The position numbers and the translations under genes were made by a program. Shown here piece by piece: positions 9,256 through 18,199 of a DNA stretch of 64,000 bases. The number at the start of each line of letters is the position of its first letter. The first letter of the stretch is position 1. This DNA is from Paenibacillus sp. YN15 (GTDB lineage: Bacteria; Bacillota; Bacilli; Paenibacillales; NBRC-103111): assembly GCF_003285005.1 (NCBI RefSeq), contig NZ_QMFA01000003.1, forward strand, positions 88,970 to 152,969, given 5' to 3'. The notes under the pieces were generated by a model. The model made no database searches, had not been told where the DNA came from, and was given only the letters and a program-made list of their open reading frames with translations.

Positions 9256-10224
9256 ATGAAACCGGGAGGTTCCCCAATCCTGTCCGGTACCCCAAAAGCC
9301 TGGAAATCAATCCGTTTTCCCAACTTCGGAAACAAGCTTTGGAGCTACCGGGCCTTTTATCTCATGCTATTGCCCGGACTTATTTATTTCATCATGTTTA
9401 AGTACGTCCCGATGTATGGAATCCTGATTGCGTTTAAGGAATTCAATTTTTCGGACGGCATTCTGTTCAGCGCCTGGGCAGACCCCTGGTACAAGTATTT
9501 TCAGATGTTCTATGAATCGCCGTATTTCTCACAGGTTTTGACAAACACGTTTTTGATCAGCTTTTACAAAATGGTCTTCGGGATCATTCCTCCCATTCTC
9601 TTTGCGATCCTGTTGAATGAGTGCCGGATCAGATGGTTTAAATCATTCATACAGACCTTGGCTTACATGCCGCATTTCCTGTCATGGGTGATCATTTTTG
9701 GGATTCTGCTGGCCTTTTTCTCCGAAAACTCCGGTCTGATCAACCGCTGGATTCAGGATATGGGAGGAAACCCCATCCAATTTCTCACTTCCACCCAATA
9801 TTTCCGTAGCATCCTTATCGGTTCGGATGTATGGAAGGACCTGGGATGGGGAGCCATTATCTACCTGGCGGCCATGACCAGCATTGATCCCACGCTTTAT
9901 GAAGCGGCCAAGGTGGACGGCGCGGGAAGGTTCCGCATGATCTGGCATATCACGTTGCCCGGTATCCGCTCGGTTATGGTTATGCTGCTGATCCTGAAGC
10001 TGGGACATGTTATGGATGCGGGCTTCGACCAGATTTACATTTTATACAACATACAGGTGTATGAGGTTGCCGACATATTGGATACCTGGGTGTTCCGGAC
10101 GGGCCTGCATCAATTGAATTTCAGTCTGGCGGCGGCTGTCGGCTTGTTCAAATCCTTGATAGGCATGGTTCTGATCTTGTTCTCTAACCGGCTTGCCAAG
10201 CGTTGGGGGGAAGGCATATGGTAA
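9256..10224 (+). CDS. LplB-type ABC sugar importer permease
   Basis: 322 aa from the ATG at 9256; a GTG at 9247 is in frame but sits only 3 nt from AAGGAG (9238-9243), so the ATG is preferred. About six membrane helices; the cytoplasmic EAA loop reads EAAKVDGAGRFRMIWHITLP and contacts the ATPase. In this CUT1 subfamily the ATPase is usually a shared MsmX-type protein encoded elsewhere, which fits its absence here. Forms a heterodimeric channel with the next permease (overlap 7 nt) and is served by the lipoprotein at 11138. Confidence 0.93.
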   Translation: MKPGGSPILSGTPKAWKSIRFPNFGNKLWSYRAFYLMLLPGLIYFIMFKYVPMYGILIAFKEFNFSDGILFSAWADPWYKYFQMFYESPYFSQVLTNTFLISFYKMVFGIIPPILFAILLNECRIRWFKSFIQTLAYMPHFLSWVIIFGILLAFFSENSGLINRWIQDMGGNPIQFLTSTQYFRSILIGSDVWKDLGWGAIIYLAAMTSIDPTLYEAAKVDGAGRFRMIWHITLPGIRSVMVMLLILKLGHVMDAGFDQIYILYNIQVYEVADILDTWVFRTGLHQLNFSLAAAVGLFKSLIGMVLILFSNRLAKRWGEGIW

Positions 10225-11078
10225 AAAGCCGGGATGAAAAAGTGTTCGACGGCTTCGTATTGGCCTTGCTGGGAATGGTGGGATTGATTGCCGTGCTGCC
10301 CCTCATGTACGTGTTCACCGTTTCCATCACTCCCTTCTCCGAGGTGCTGAAGAACGGAGGGTTCGTGCTCATTCCCAGCAAGGTGGATGTGGGCGCGTAT
10401 AAGCAATTGTTTACAACCTCCGGGCTGCCCCATGCTTTGTGGGTGACGGTGATCCTGACCGTTGCGGGAACCGCCGTCAATTTGGTTCTGACCCTGCTTA
10501 TGGCATACCCGTTAAGCCGGAGGAAACTGCCGGGACGGAGCTTCTTTCTTCTCATGATCGTATTTACGCTGCTGTTCAACGGCGGGCTGATTCCCACCTA
10601 TCTGATCGTGAAGGATTTGGGCCTGCTCAACTCCATCTGGTCCATGATTCTGCCCAATGCCATTTGGACCTTCAATATGCTGATCATGAAAAGCTTTTTT
10701 GAGAGCTTGCCCGAAGAATTGTTTGAATCCGCCCGGATGGATGGAGCGCGGGAATTGCGCATTCTGGCGCAGATTGTTATGCCCCTGTCCATTCCGTCCC
10801 TGATCACAATCGGCTTGTTCTATATGGTGGGCCATTGGAATGAGTTCTTTCAGGCGATTATGTATGTAACGGACCGGAAGCTGCTTCCCTTGCAGGTGAT
10901 TGTCCGGGAGATTCTGATGCTGACGCAGGAGCCGCTGGAAAACCCGGAGAACATTATGCCCACCGAGACGGTGCAGATGGCGGCTGTCATTATGGCCTCC
11001 TTGCCGATCATTGTTATCTATCCGTTCTTGCAGAAGCATTTCACCAAGGGGATGCTGTTAGGCTCGGTAAAAGGTTGA
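10218..11078 (+). CDS. YtcP/LplC-type ABC sugar importer permease
   Basis: 286 aa. The ATG at 10218 overlaps the end of the preceding permease and follows GGGGGGAAGG, so the longer frame from TTG 10203 is not used. Six predicted membrane helices, and an EAA loop ESARMDGARELRILAQIVMP. The C-terminus KGMLLGSVKG is typical of this permease branch. Translational coupling to the first permease indicates 1:1 synthesis. Confidence 0.93.
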   Translation: MVKSRDEKVFDGFVLALLGMVGLIAVLPLMYVFTVSITPFSEVLKNGGFVLIPSKVDVGAYKQLFTTSGLPHALWVTVILTVAGTAVNLVLTLLMAYPLSRRKLPGRSFFLLMIVFTLLFNGGLIPTYLIVKDLGLLNSIWSMILPNAIWTFNMLIMKSFFESLPEELFESARMDGARELRILAQIVMPLSIPSLITIGLFYMVGHWNEFFQAIMYVTDRKLLPLQVIVREILMLTQEPLENPENIMPTETVQMAAVIMASLPIIVIYPFLQKHFTKGMLLGSVKG

Positions 11079-11137
11079 CCTTGCCCATACAGGCAATTTC
11101 AATAGTTCAAACGGAGAAGAAAGAAGGGGTTATGGGT

Positions 11138-12670
11138 ATGATATCGGTAAAAAAAATGATGGCAACCGTGTTGACCGCGTCAATTGTATTGGCCGGGTGC
11201 GGGGGGAACGAGTCAGCGGCGCCTGCTTCGTCGCCGGAGGCAAGTCCGGTGGCAAGCAAGGAAGTCAAGTCAAATGAACGGTTCAAGATCGAGGTCTTGA
11301 ATCCGGGAAGCGGGTTGCCGGCTGACGGCACAGATGTAATCAAGAAGGAGTTGGATCAGAAGCTCAATATCGATATTTCCATGCAGTTGTATGCTTCCAC
11401 GGAGGATTACAAGAACCAACTGAATATCCGGATGGCTTCCAATAATATTCCCGATCTGTTTGTGGTAGACAGGCTTCAGCTTAAACAGTATGCCCAGCAG
11501 AATTTATTGCTCGACCTGACTCCATATAAATCCAAATTAAAGGGCGTACAGGACTTTATTGGCGAAGATAGCTGGAAGAAGGGGACATGGAACGGCAAGC
11601 TGTACGGAATCGCCAAGGCGCTGAGTCTTCCCCAGGATTCGCTGTGGGTGCGCAAGGATTGGCTGGATAAGTTAAATCTGAAGCCGCCTGCCACGCTGGA
11701 GGAGTTCCGCAATGTGATACAGGCCTTTGTGAAGAATGATCCGGATGGAAACGGCAAGGCTGATACTCTTGGACTGACAGGCAAGGGAACCAATCTGATG
11801 GCGCTGGGCTCCATTTTTGGCGCATTCGGCGTAGGCCTGCCCGGAGATTTTTATGTGAAGGGCGGCAAGGTGGTCAACTCCCTCTATGACCCGATGATGA
11901 AGGATGCCCTTGAATACATTCGCAAGATGGGGGAGGATGGGCTGATCGATTCGGAGCTGCCCGCCATCAACGGTGTACAGCATCAGCAAAAAGCGATTAA
12001 GGGACAGGCAGGCATCGCCCATATCACCTGGCCGACCATTGCCAAGGATCAGGTTGTGGAGCAAATCAAGGCCGTTAATCCCAATGCGGAGTGGATTCAA
12101 CTGAAGCCTCCGGCAGGACCTGGCGGCCAGTTCGAGGGAGTATGGGACGTCGGCGCCAGCGGCTGGATGCTGGCCATCCCGAAATCCATGGAGAAGAACC
12201 CGGAGAAGCTGCAGCGCGTGTTTGACTTGCTGAACTACATTTCTACCGAGGAAGGCTCCCGGCTGGTGCAGTACGGCATTCAGGGAACCCATTATAATCT
12301 GGAAGGGAATAAAGTGGCTCCGACCAGCTTGCTTGATAAAGAAGGCGCCTATTTCTACCTGTATCAATTTATTGGCCGGCCGGAGCAGGAATACCTGGAG
12401 GTGAAATTCCCGAAGCAGAAGGAATACATCGCATTTGCCAAGGAGCTGCCCCGGGTTCAGGTTTTGAACGGCTATATCGATGCTCCGGAAGGCTATAATC
12501 CTTCGGACGCCACCCGATATATTCAGGAAGAAACGCTGAAATTCGCTTTTGGCAAAAGGCCGATCTCCGAATATGACGCTTTCCTCCAAACCCTGGAGAA
12601 AACGATGAATTATAAGGTCTATCTGGACTCTGCCACGAAGCAACTGAATGAGCTGGGTTTCGGAAAATAA
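11138..12670 (+). CDS. Extracellular sugar-binding lipoprotein of the ABC importer
   Basis: 510 aa from ATG 11138 (GAAGGGG 8 nt upstream; the ATG at 11132 is too close to it). The signal peptide MISVKKMMATVLTASIVLAGC ends in a lipobox LAGC, so the mature protein is lipid-anchored outside. A Ser/Ala/Pro-rich spacer precedes the bilobal binding domain of family 1 solute-binding proteins (LplA/YtcQ-like length). It presents an oligosaccharide to the permease pair at 9256 and 10218. Substrate not deducible; regulation presumably by the YesM/YesN pair upstream. Confidence 0.92.
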   Translation: MISVKKMMATVLTASIVLAGCGGNESAAPASSPEASPVASKEVKSNERFKIEVLNPGSGLPADGTDVIKKELDQKLNIDISMQLYASTEDYKNQLNIRMASNNIPDLFVVDRLQLKQYAQQNLLLDLTPYKSKLKGVQDFIGEDSWKKGTWNGKLYGIAKALSLPQDSLWVRKDWLDKLNLKPPATLEEFRNVIQAFVKNDPDGNGKADTLGLTGKGTNLMALGSIFGAFGVGLPGDFYVKGGKVVNSLYDPMMKDALEYIRKMGEDGLIDSELPAINGVQHQQKAIKGQAGIAHITWPTIAKDQVVEQIKAVNPNAEWIQLKPPAGPGGQFEGVWDVGASGWMLAIPKSMEKNPEKLQRVFDLLNYISTEEGSRLVQYGIQGTHYNLEGNKVAPTSLLDKEGAYFYLYQFIGRPEQEYLEVKFPKQKEYIAFAKELPRVQVLNGYIDAPEGYNPSDATRYIQEETLKFAFGKRPISEYDAFLQTLEKTMNYKVYLDSATKQLNELGFGK

Positions 12671-12709
12671 TCACGTATTGCCGCGAAGCCGCGGCTTAAT
12701 GAGACTAAT

Positions 12710-12742
12710 ACAACCGTCCACGGATCATCTGTGGACGGTTGT
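12710..12742. terminator. Bidirectional terminator hairpin; first copy of a repeated element
   Basis: ACAACCGTCCAC (12710-12721) pairs perfectly with GTGGACGGTTGT (12731-12742) around a 9-nt loop, between the convergent solute-binding and AraC genes. Nearly the same hairpin, loop and GCTT tail recurs at 51150-51182 with a single base change. Confidence 0.7.
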
Positions 12743-12748
12743 GCTTTA

Positions 12749-13528
12749 TTATGCCGGACCGGAGGCTTCTTTTCCTGCAGAAGCCTTCTTCATATACTCG
12801 GCAGGCGTCATCCCCGTTTTTTTCTTGAAGATGCGGGAAAAGTAGTGGCTGTCGTAATAACCCGACATGACGCAAATTTCCGCGATGCTGTAGCGAAGCA
12901 TGTTGTTTTCATTCATTAGCTTCTTGGCATATTCAATGCGCAGGTTGGTAAGGTATTCGCCGGGAGTCTGGCCGGTGGATTTTTTGAAGCGGCGGCGCAA
13001 ATGGTCATTGCAGTACGGACCCTCTGCAAGCAACTGTGAGGTGGTCATTTCCGGATTGGAAAAGGACTCGATCAGTCTGTTTTTTAATTGATCCACATCC
13101 TTTGCTTCCGGAGCGCGGTTTTGCCAGCCGATTAATAATTGATTCACGGCCTCGGCAAGAGATTCAACCAACAACCGGTGATTGTTTTTCTTGGCATGGT
13201 AAGCCTTATGGGCCATTAAGAGTAAGGTCTCAAAGCTTTTTTCCGCGTCATCCTGAAAGATCAGGGGGCGATTTTCTTCGGCAATGCGCGCAAGGGGAAA
13301 CGATGTCAGTTGGATATACACATCCCTAAACCCTTCCTGCGAAAACTTGGTGTGAGGAATATTGGGCGGCTGACAAATAATGCTGCCCGGCCCGAAATCA
13401 TAACACTGGTCTCCTATAACGGTATTGCCGCTCCCCTGCAAATTCAATACCAGCTCCCAGGCAGCATGGTCATGGGCCTGGACCTGTCTATACACTTGCG
13501 GAGACATTCCCACCGTGATCACAGACAA
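12749..13528 (-). CDS. AraC-family regulator with N-terminal cupin-like sensor
   Basis: 259 aa. TTG start at 13528, chosen because AAAGGAGG lies 8 nt upstream; an in-frame ATG seven codons later has no such site. The N-terminal part has the AraC cupin pattern (HDHAAWELVLNLQGSG, IICQPPNIPHT), a small-molecule sensor fold. The C-terminal HTH pair (about residues 160-250) ends TPAEYMKKAS, with SIAEICVMSGYYDSHYFSRIF as second recognition unit. It is divergent from the dehydrogenase/kinase/epimerase operon starting at 13865 and probably controls it; the inducer may be the sugar or polyol of that pathway (inference). Confidence 0.9.
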   Translation of the reverse strand: MSVITVGMSPQVYRQVQAHDHAAWELVLNLQGSGNTVIGDQCYDFGPGSIICQPPNIPHTKFSQEGFRDVYIQLTSFPLARIAEENRPLIFQDDAEKSFETLLLMAHKAYHAKKNNHRLLVESLAEAVNQLLIGWQNRAPEAKDVDQLKNRLIESFSNPEMTTSQLLAEGPYCNDHLRRRFKKSTGQTPGEYLTNLRIEYAKKLMNENNMLRYSIAEICVMSGYYDSHYFSRIFKKKTGMTPAEYMKKASAGKEASGPA

Positions 13529-13864
13529 TTGGCATCCCTCCTTTCACCCTTTAATCCAACAATAAGCCGAAATGTCGTTTTTGTCCACCTAAAAAGCTGA
13601 AAAGTTCTTATGGTTTGAGAAACCTTTTCGGTAAAATAAGAATGTGCAATAAGGATGGAAGGGAGCAGGCGCAGATTGTCGTCCGGGCAACGGTAAGTTT
13701 GAGGAAGCAGCGGGTAATATCGGGACAATCGAGAAATATTCCGGAGCAGGAATATCGTTTTACTCTACCTTTTGATTTTCGGCCGGTTGGGCATGGCGTG
13801 CAGAATTTCACGGAGGTTTTGGCTGGTAATTCATTAAAAAACGACGGTTGGGGAGAGATGAAGC
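13529..13864. promoter_or_regulatory. Divergent control region with inverted repeats
   Basis: 336 nt without a supported gene, between the AraC gene and the dehydrogenase operon. It contains GGTTT-gag-AAACC (13612-13624) and ATATTCC (13736-13742) facing GGAATAT (13749-13755), both possible operator sites. No convincing -35/-10 pair was found. Confidence 0.4.
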
Positions 13865-14854
13865 ATGAAGCATGTGATCATGAAGGGACCGAAAACAAGC
13901 GCAGTGGCGGACATCCGGGATGTGGAGCCGAATGATGATGAAGTGCTGATTAAGCTGAAATATGTGGGAGTTTGTATGTCTGAGCATTATGACTGGTCGG
14001 TTGCAAAGGAAGGAGCCGCCTTCGGCCACGAACCCATGGGCGTCATTGCGGCGGTTGGCCGGAATGTAACGGAATATGAAGTGGGAGACAGAGTAAGCGG
14101 GCTTTGGGGGTCCACGCTTCCGGGCTCGGGCGGAATGGTCGAATATGCCGTTGCAGATCCCAGGAAAAGCGTGATTGTAAAAATACCGGAGGATTTACGC
14201 GATACGGACGCCATTTTGGAGCCGCTGGCGTGCATTATGAGCGCTGTAAGCAAAGCGAAAATTCCCATGCCCGGCACAAGAGTATGCGTTGTGGGCACAG
14301 GGTATATGGGCTGCGGCGCGATAAGTCTCCTGAAGACAAGAGGGGCTTACGTAGTTGCAGTGGATATCCGAACGGAATCGTTGGAAAATGCCAAAAAGTA
14401 TGGCGCGGACGAAATCTATCTGGCCGACGAGGCCAAGAAAGCGTTCCTGCCCGTTCGCAGTACGAATGGTACGGGATTTGATGTGGTGATGGAATGGGGA
14501 GAGACGGAGGAGTCATTGGATTTGGCCATTAACCTGACCAATACCTGCGGGCAGCTCTGCATTGGCGCGTACCATACCGGCGGAAAACGTCTGGTCGACG
14601 TCCAGCAGCTGAATGTAAAGGCCATTGAGTGCTTAAGCGTCCATCCCCGCGAGGCGCAGCTCAATAAAATTGGCGCACAAAATGCCGTAAAGCTGCTTTG
14701 CTCCGGAGAATGGAATTTCACCAATATCCCGACCAAGATTTATCCGAGAAACAAGTTTGATCAGGCACAGGAGGAAATTGAAACGAAATACGGCAAATAT
14801 ATGAAGGCGGCTATCGATATGACGGCGGATGACTTTGAGCCCTATATCGTATGA
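13865..14854 (+). CDS. Zinc-type medium-chain dehydrogenase/reductase (sugar or polyol)
   Basis: 329 aa. ATG 13865 after GGGAGAG. The catalytic domain shows likely zinc ligands in GVCMSEHYDW (Cys) and FGHEPMG (His-Glu), then EPLACI; the four-cysteine structural-zinc lobe of alcohol dehydrogenases is missing. The NAD(P) fold has GTGYMGCGAISLL. This subfamily interconverts polyols or sugar alcohols and ketoses. It heads a five-gene operon and is a paralogue of the dehydrogenase at 15804 (same MEGPKxS / CxSEW architecture), which suggests sequential or alternative oxidation steps feeding the kinase between them. Confidence 0.88.
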   Translation: MKHVIMKGPKTSAVADIRDVEPNDDEVLIKLKYVGVCMSEHYDWSVAKEGAAFGHEPMGVIAAVGRNVTEYEVGDRVSGLWGSTLPGSGGMVEYAVADPRKSVIVKIPEDLRDTDAILEPLACIMSAVSKAKIPMPGTRVCVVGTGYMGCGAISLLKTRGAYVVAVDIRTESLENAKKYGADEIYLADEAKKAFLPVRSTNGTGFDVVMEWGETEESLDLAINLTNTCGQLCIGAYHTGGKRLVDVQQLNVKAIECLSVHPREAQLNKIGAQNAVKLLCSGEWNFTNIPTKIYPRNKFDQAQEEIETKYGKYMKAAIDMTADDFEPYIV

Positions 14855-14870
14855 GTAATAGGTGGGGATA

Positions 14871-15797
14871 ATGAACAACGGGAAAGCAGTCCTTGGAGTC
14901 GACATTGGCGGCACCAACTTCAGAATGGGGCTTGTGAACGAAGCCGGGGAATTAGTGAATTATAAGGCTGAAGGCAGTCATGTGCTGGTAACGGCGGAGA
15001 ATCATTCATTGGAAAATCTGGCTGCGCGCATGGAGGCCTATTTGGCGGAAAATCTGGACGGCGGCATACTCAAGGGAATAGCCATCGGGTTCCCGTCTAC
15101 CGTAAGCAAGGATAAAACCATGGTATTTTCCACTCCCAATTTAAATTTAAACGGCTTTGAGAATGTAAATATCGCCGCATATATCGGGAATAGAATGAAC
15201 GTGCCGGTATGGATTAATAAGGATGTCCATTTTCTGCTGACCTATGATTTGGCTAAGCTGAAGCTGGAGAGGAAAGGGATCACTCTCGGTTTGTATATCG
15301 GCACCGGCTTCGGCAATTCCATCTATATAAATGGCGAGTTCCTGGACGGGAAAAACGGCGTTGCGGGAGAGCTCGGGCATATTCCGACGCTCAATATGAA
15401 GCTGCGCTGCGGATGCGGCAATGTAGGGTGCGCGGAGGTTTACGCATCGGGAGCGGCTTTGCAGCGGTTGAAGGAAAGATTTTTTCCGGATACCTATATC
15501 GGAGATGTTTTTGCCGAGCACGGCGAAGATGAGCGGCTGAAGCAGTTTGTGGATGGGCTGACCATTCCTATCGCAACGGAGATCAATATCTTTGATCCGG
15601 ATTATATCGTTATCGGAGGCGGAATCCCGGCCATGAAGGGATTTCCGAAGGCGTACTTTGAGCAGTGTATGAAGCGGCACGTGAGAAAGCCGTATCCGGC
15701 TGAAGCCCTTCAAATAATGTACTCGAAGAATAGGCAGGAGGCCGGGGTTATTGGAGCGGGACTGTACGCCTTTCAGAAGCTTTCGCCGAAAGGATGA
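14871..15797 (+). CDS. ROK-family sugar kinase, AlsK-like by context
   Basis: 308 aa from ATG 14871 (AGGTGGGG upstream; GTG 14862 lies inside that site). The phosphate-binding motif DIGGTNFRMG lies at residues 11-20. The ROK zinc signature is present: GELGHIP, then CGCGNVGCAE with Cys180, Cys182 and Cys187. ROK proteins with this intact zinc motif and no N-terminal HTH are cytoplasmic hexose kinases. Its neighbours (AlsE-like epimerase, RpiB) match the E. coli D-allose set AlsK-AlsE-RpiB, so allose or a related hexose is the best candidate substrate; glucokinase or mannose/fructose kinase activity cannot be excluded. Confidence 0.85.
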   Translation: MNNGKAVLGVDIGGTNFRMGLVNEAGELVNYKAEGSHVLVTAENHSLENLAARMEAYLAENLDGGILKGIAIGFPSTVSKDKTMVFSTPNLNLNGFENVNIAAYIGNRMNVPVWINKDVHFLLTYDLAKLKLERKGITLGLYIGTGFGNSIYINGEFLDGKNGVAGELGHIPTLNMKLRCGCGNVGCAEVYASGAALQRLKERFFPDTYIGDVFAEHGEDERLKQFVDGLTIPIATEINIFDPDYIVIGGGIPAMKGFPKAYFEQCMKRHVRKPYPAEALQIMYSKNRQEAGVIGAGLYAFQKLSPKG

Positions 15798-15803
15798 GGC
15801 TGC

Positions 15804-16796
15804 ATGAAGCAGATTGTTATGGAAGGACCGAGGAAGAGTAAAGTCATCGATGTTGATATCCCCAAGATCAACAGCAATCAATTGCTGGTAAAGGTCATTT
15901 ATACGGGAATGTGCCATTCGGAGTGGTATCCGTGGTCCACTGCCTCCCCAGGCGATATCTTCGGACACGAAACGGTAGGCATCATTGCAGATGCGGGATG
16001 CGAGGTAAAGGGTTTTCGCATCGGAGACCGGGTTACCGGCCTTGGCGGCGGAGGCTATAAGGAATATATCGTTATGGAGCCGGAAAAAACATGCCGGATT
16101 CCCGATAACGTAAAGGACGAGGATGCGCTTGGAGAGCCCCTTGCCTGTCTATTGAGCGCCGGGCAAAAGATGTCGCCCTTATTATGCGGCGACCGGATCG
16201 CAGTGGTAGGAGCAGGGTATATGGGGCTTGGCATCATATCCTTGTTCAAAGCCATGGGGTATGGGGATATTATTGCCGTTGATCCAAGGGAGGCGGCCAG
16301 GACGAACGCGTTGCGTTATGGCGCCTCGGAGGTATACAGCCCTGAAGGGCTGCCGCAAGAGTACCGCTTGAACTGGGACACTTGGGGAAAACCCGATCTG
16401 ACCCGGGATGGACATAAGGCGGATATTTTCGGTCTGGGCTTCCGCGATGTAATGGAGTTTTCCGGCACGCCCGAAGGACTGGCATTGGCTGCGGAGCTGG
16501 TATGCGCACACGGACGCCTTGGAATCGGAGGTTATCACAATGATGCCTTTCGCACGGTAGACATGAAATTGTGGAATATCAAGGCGATGACCATGATCCA
16601 CTGCCATGAACGGCGTATTTCGTATGAGGCCACGCTGTGCCGGCGGGCTTTGAAGCTTCTGTCGAAGGGGCTTTGGCAGTTTACCGGAGCAACCAGCCAT
16701 ATCTACAGCATGGAGGAATTCGATAAAGCCAATGAAGAGATGGAATCCAAAGCGGGGAATTTCATTAAAGGCGCAGTCAGGTGCGATATTTCATAA
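15804..16796 (+). CDS. Second zinc-type medium-chain dehydrogenase/reductase
   Basis: 330 aa, ATG 6 nt after the kinase stop, preceded by AAAGGATGAGG. Likely zinc ligands in GMCHSEWYPW and FGHETVG; the nucleotide-binding glycines are in VGAGYMGLGIISLF. The structural-zinc lobe is again absent. An extra loop (about residues 185-215, NWDTWGKPDLTRDGH) distinguishes it from the paralogue at 13865. Probably oxidises a polyol or sugar hydroxyl; the pair may act on different carbons or stereoisomers. Confidence 0.86.
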   Translation: MKQIVMEGPRKSKVIDVDIPKINSNQLLVKVIYTGMCHSEWYPWSTASPGDIFGHETVGIIADAGCEVKGFRIGDRVTGLGGGGYKEYIVMEPEKTCRIPDNVKDEDALGEPLACLLSAGQKMSPLLCGDRIAVVGAGYMGLGIISLFKAMGYGDIIAVDPREAARTNALRYGASEVYSPEGLPQEYRLNWDTWGKPDLTRDGHKADIFGLGFRDVMEFSGTPEGLALAAELVCAHGRLGIGGYHNDAFRTVDMKLWNIKAMTMIHCHERRISYEATLCRRALKLLSKGLWQFTGATSHIYSMEEFDKANEEMESKAGNFIKGAVRCDIS

Positions 16797-16814
16797 CAAG
16801 GAGGTGGAAGCAAG

Positions 16815-17486
16815 GTGGAAAAGATCATTTGTCCGTCCATGATGTGTGCGAATTACGATGTTTTGAAGGAAGAGATCGTATCCTTGGATGCTGCAGGAGC
16901 GGACATCTTCCATATCGATATTATGGACGGGAGCTTTGTGCCTAACTTTGGCATGGGGACCCAGGATGTGCAATGTATTCGCAAGCATACAACCAAGCTG
17001 GTTGATGCCCATCTGATGATTGAGAATCCTGGAAACTATATTGATCTGTTCGTCAGCCTGGGGGCAGATCTTATCTATATTCATCCTGAAGCGGATAAAC
17101 ATCCCGCCAGAACCTTGGGCAAAATTAAAGCGGCAGGCAGAATGGCCGGGGTAGCGGTCAATCCGGGAACCTCCATGGAAACCATCGAGGAGCTGCTTCC
17201 TCTGATCGACTATCTGATGGTGATGACCGTCAATCCGGGTTTTGCAGGCCAGAAGTACCTAAGCTTTGTAAACCATAAGATTGAAAAACTTGTTTTGTCG
17301 AAGGCCAGTTACGGATTCAAGCTGATGGTGGATGGCGCTATTTCGCCGGAGAAGATCGATGCGCTTTCAGATCTGGGTGTGGACGGCTTCATATTAGGAA
17401 CCTCCGCGTTATTCGGAAAAGAGGAAGATTATGAGACCATTATCAGGAGATTAAAGAAAAAAGAAGCAATGGAGGCGGAGCAGTGA
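16815..17486 (+). CDS. Ribulose/allulose-phosphate 3-epimerase family (AlsE-like)
   Basis: 223 aa. GTG start at 16815, 8 nt after AAGGAGGTGG. TIM barrel with the family metal and catalytic residues: HIDIMDGSFVPN (Asp), VDAHLMIENP (His), HPEADK, and the second catalytic Asp in LMVDGAIS. The phosphate loop reads VMTVNPGFAGQ; as I recall the families, AlsE has MTVDPGFAGQ where most Rpe proteins have MSVNPGFGGQ, and together with the kinase and RpiB this favours allulose-6-phosphate to fructose-6-phosphate over the pentose phosphate reaction. Its stop overlaps the next start. Confidence 0.88.
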   Translation: MEKIICPSMMCANYDVLKEEIVSLDAAGADIFHIDIMDGSFVPNFGMGTQDVQCIRKHTTKLVDAHLMIENPGNYIDLFVSLGADLIYIHPEADKHPARTLGKIKAAGRMAGVAVNPGTSMETIEELLPLIDYLMVMTVNPGFAGQKYLSFVNHKIEKLVLSKASYGFKLMVDGAISPEKIDALSDLGVDGFILGTSALFGKEEDYETIIRRLKKKEAMEAEQ

Positions 17487-17929
17487 AGATTGGAATCGGA
17501 AATGATCATGTAGCTTATACACTAAAGTTGGAGATTGTGGAATATTTGCAGAAATTGGGCCATGAGGTGGTTGACTTCGGGCACCATAATGAAGCAAGAA
17601 CGGATTATCCCGTATACGGGAAAGCAGTAGCCCAGGCGGTGGTTTCCGGGAAAGTGGATTGCGGAATTCTGATTTGCGGCACGGGAGTGGGAATATCCCT
17701 TGCAGCCAACAAGGTCAAGGGCATAAGGGCGGTTGTGTGCAGTGAGCCTTATACCGCCATGCTGTCCAAGCAGCATAATGACACGAACATATTGGCATTT
17801 GGCGCAAGAGTTGTAGGCAGCGAGCTGGCGAAGATGATCATTGACTCCTGGCTGGGCGCCCGCTATGAAGCAGACCGGCATGCCAGAAGAGTAGAGATGA
17901 TTCGGGCCATAGAAGAAAGGCAACAGTGA
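17483..17929 (+). CDS. rpiB: RpiB/LacAB-family sugar-phosphate isomerase
   Basis: 148 aa, GTG 17483 overlapping the epimerase TGA by 4 nt. Typical RpiB length with GNDHVAY at the N-terminus, the active-site Cys in ILICGTGVGISLAANK (about residue 66) and HNDTNILAFGARVVG. RpiB enzymes interconvert ribose-5-P and ribulose-5-P and also allose-6-P and allulose-6-P. In this operon the latter reaction would link the kinase to the epimerase. Last gene of the operon; a strong terminator follows. Confidence 0.92.
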   Translation: MKIGIGNDHVAYTLKLEIVEYLQKLGHEVVDFGHHNEARTDYPVYGKAVAQAVVSGKVDCGILICGTGVGISLAANKVKGIRAVVCSEPYTAMLSKQHNDTNILAFGARVVGSELAKMIIDSWLGARYEADRHARRVEMIRAIEERQQ

Positions 17930-17970
17930 TGTGGATAGCCGTCCGGGACTTGCAGGGAGCTCAAAAAAGG

Positions 17971-18000
17971 AGTCTCTGACCGTTATGGTCAGGGACTTTT
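17971..18000 (+). terminator. Rho-independent terminator of the dehydrogenase/kinase/epimerase operon
   Basis: AGTCTCTGACC (17971-17981) pairs over 11 bp (one G-T pair) with GGTCAGGGACT and ends in TTTT. Confidence 0.85.
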
Positions 18001-18145
18001 CCAGCGGATGCCAAGCTGCGCCGGCTATAGGCAAATAAGATGCGGCCGCGGCGGCGCGCGATAGGTATAATAATAACGGAGGGGGCAAAAATAGCTTTGC
18101 TGCGGAAGGATACAATCTACGCCGTGTTTAATAGAAACTGGTTCT

Positions 18146-18178
18146 GTTTAGCTTCAGTTTAGTCTTCTGCTATATGAT
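18146..18178 (+). promoter_or_regulatory. Promoter with 11-bp-spaced GTTTAG direct repeats, upstream of the OmpR-type pair
   Basis: GTTTAG occurs at 18146-18151 and 18157-18162, exactly one helical turn apart, as expected for an OmpR/PhoB-type dimer site. A -10-like TATGAT (18173-18178) begins 11 nt after the second box. The same arrangement and spacing appears at 19960-19992. Probable autoregulatory site of the regulator at 18200. Confidence 0.65.
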
Positions 18179-18199
18179 TTCATTGGGAGGTGGTAATAC

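Noticed and set aside
11672-12643. 323-codon antisense frame in the solute-binding protein gene
   Set aside because: Shadow of a well-supported lipoprotein gene.
13615-13935. Open frame before the first dehydrogenase
   Set aside because: Composition is not protein-like and it overlaps the well-supported start at 13865.
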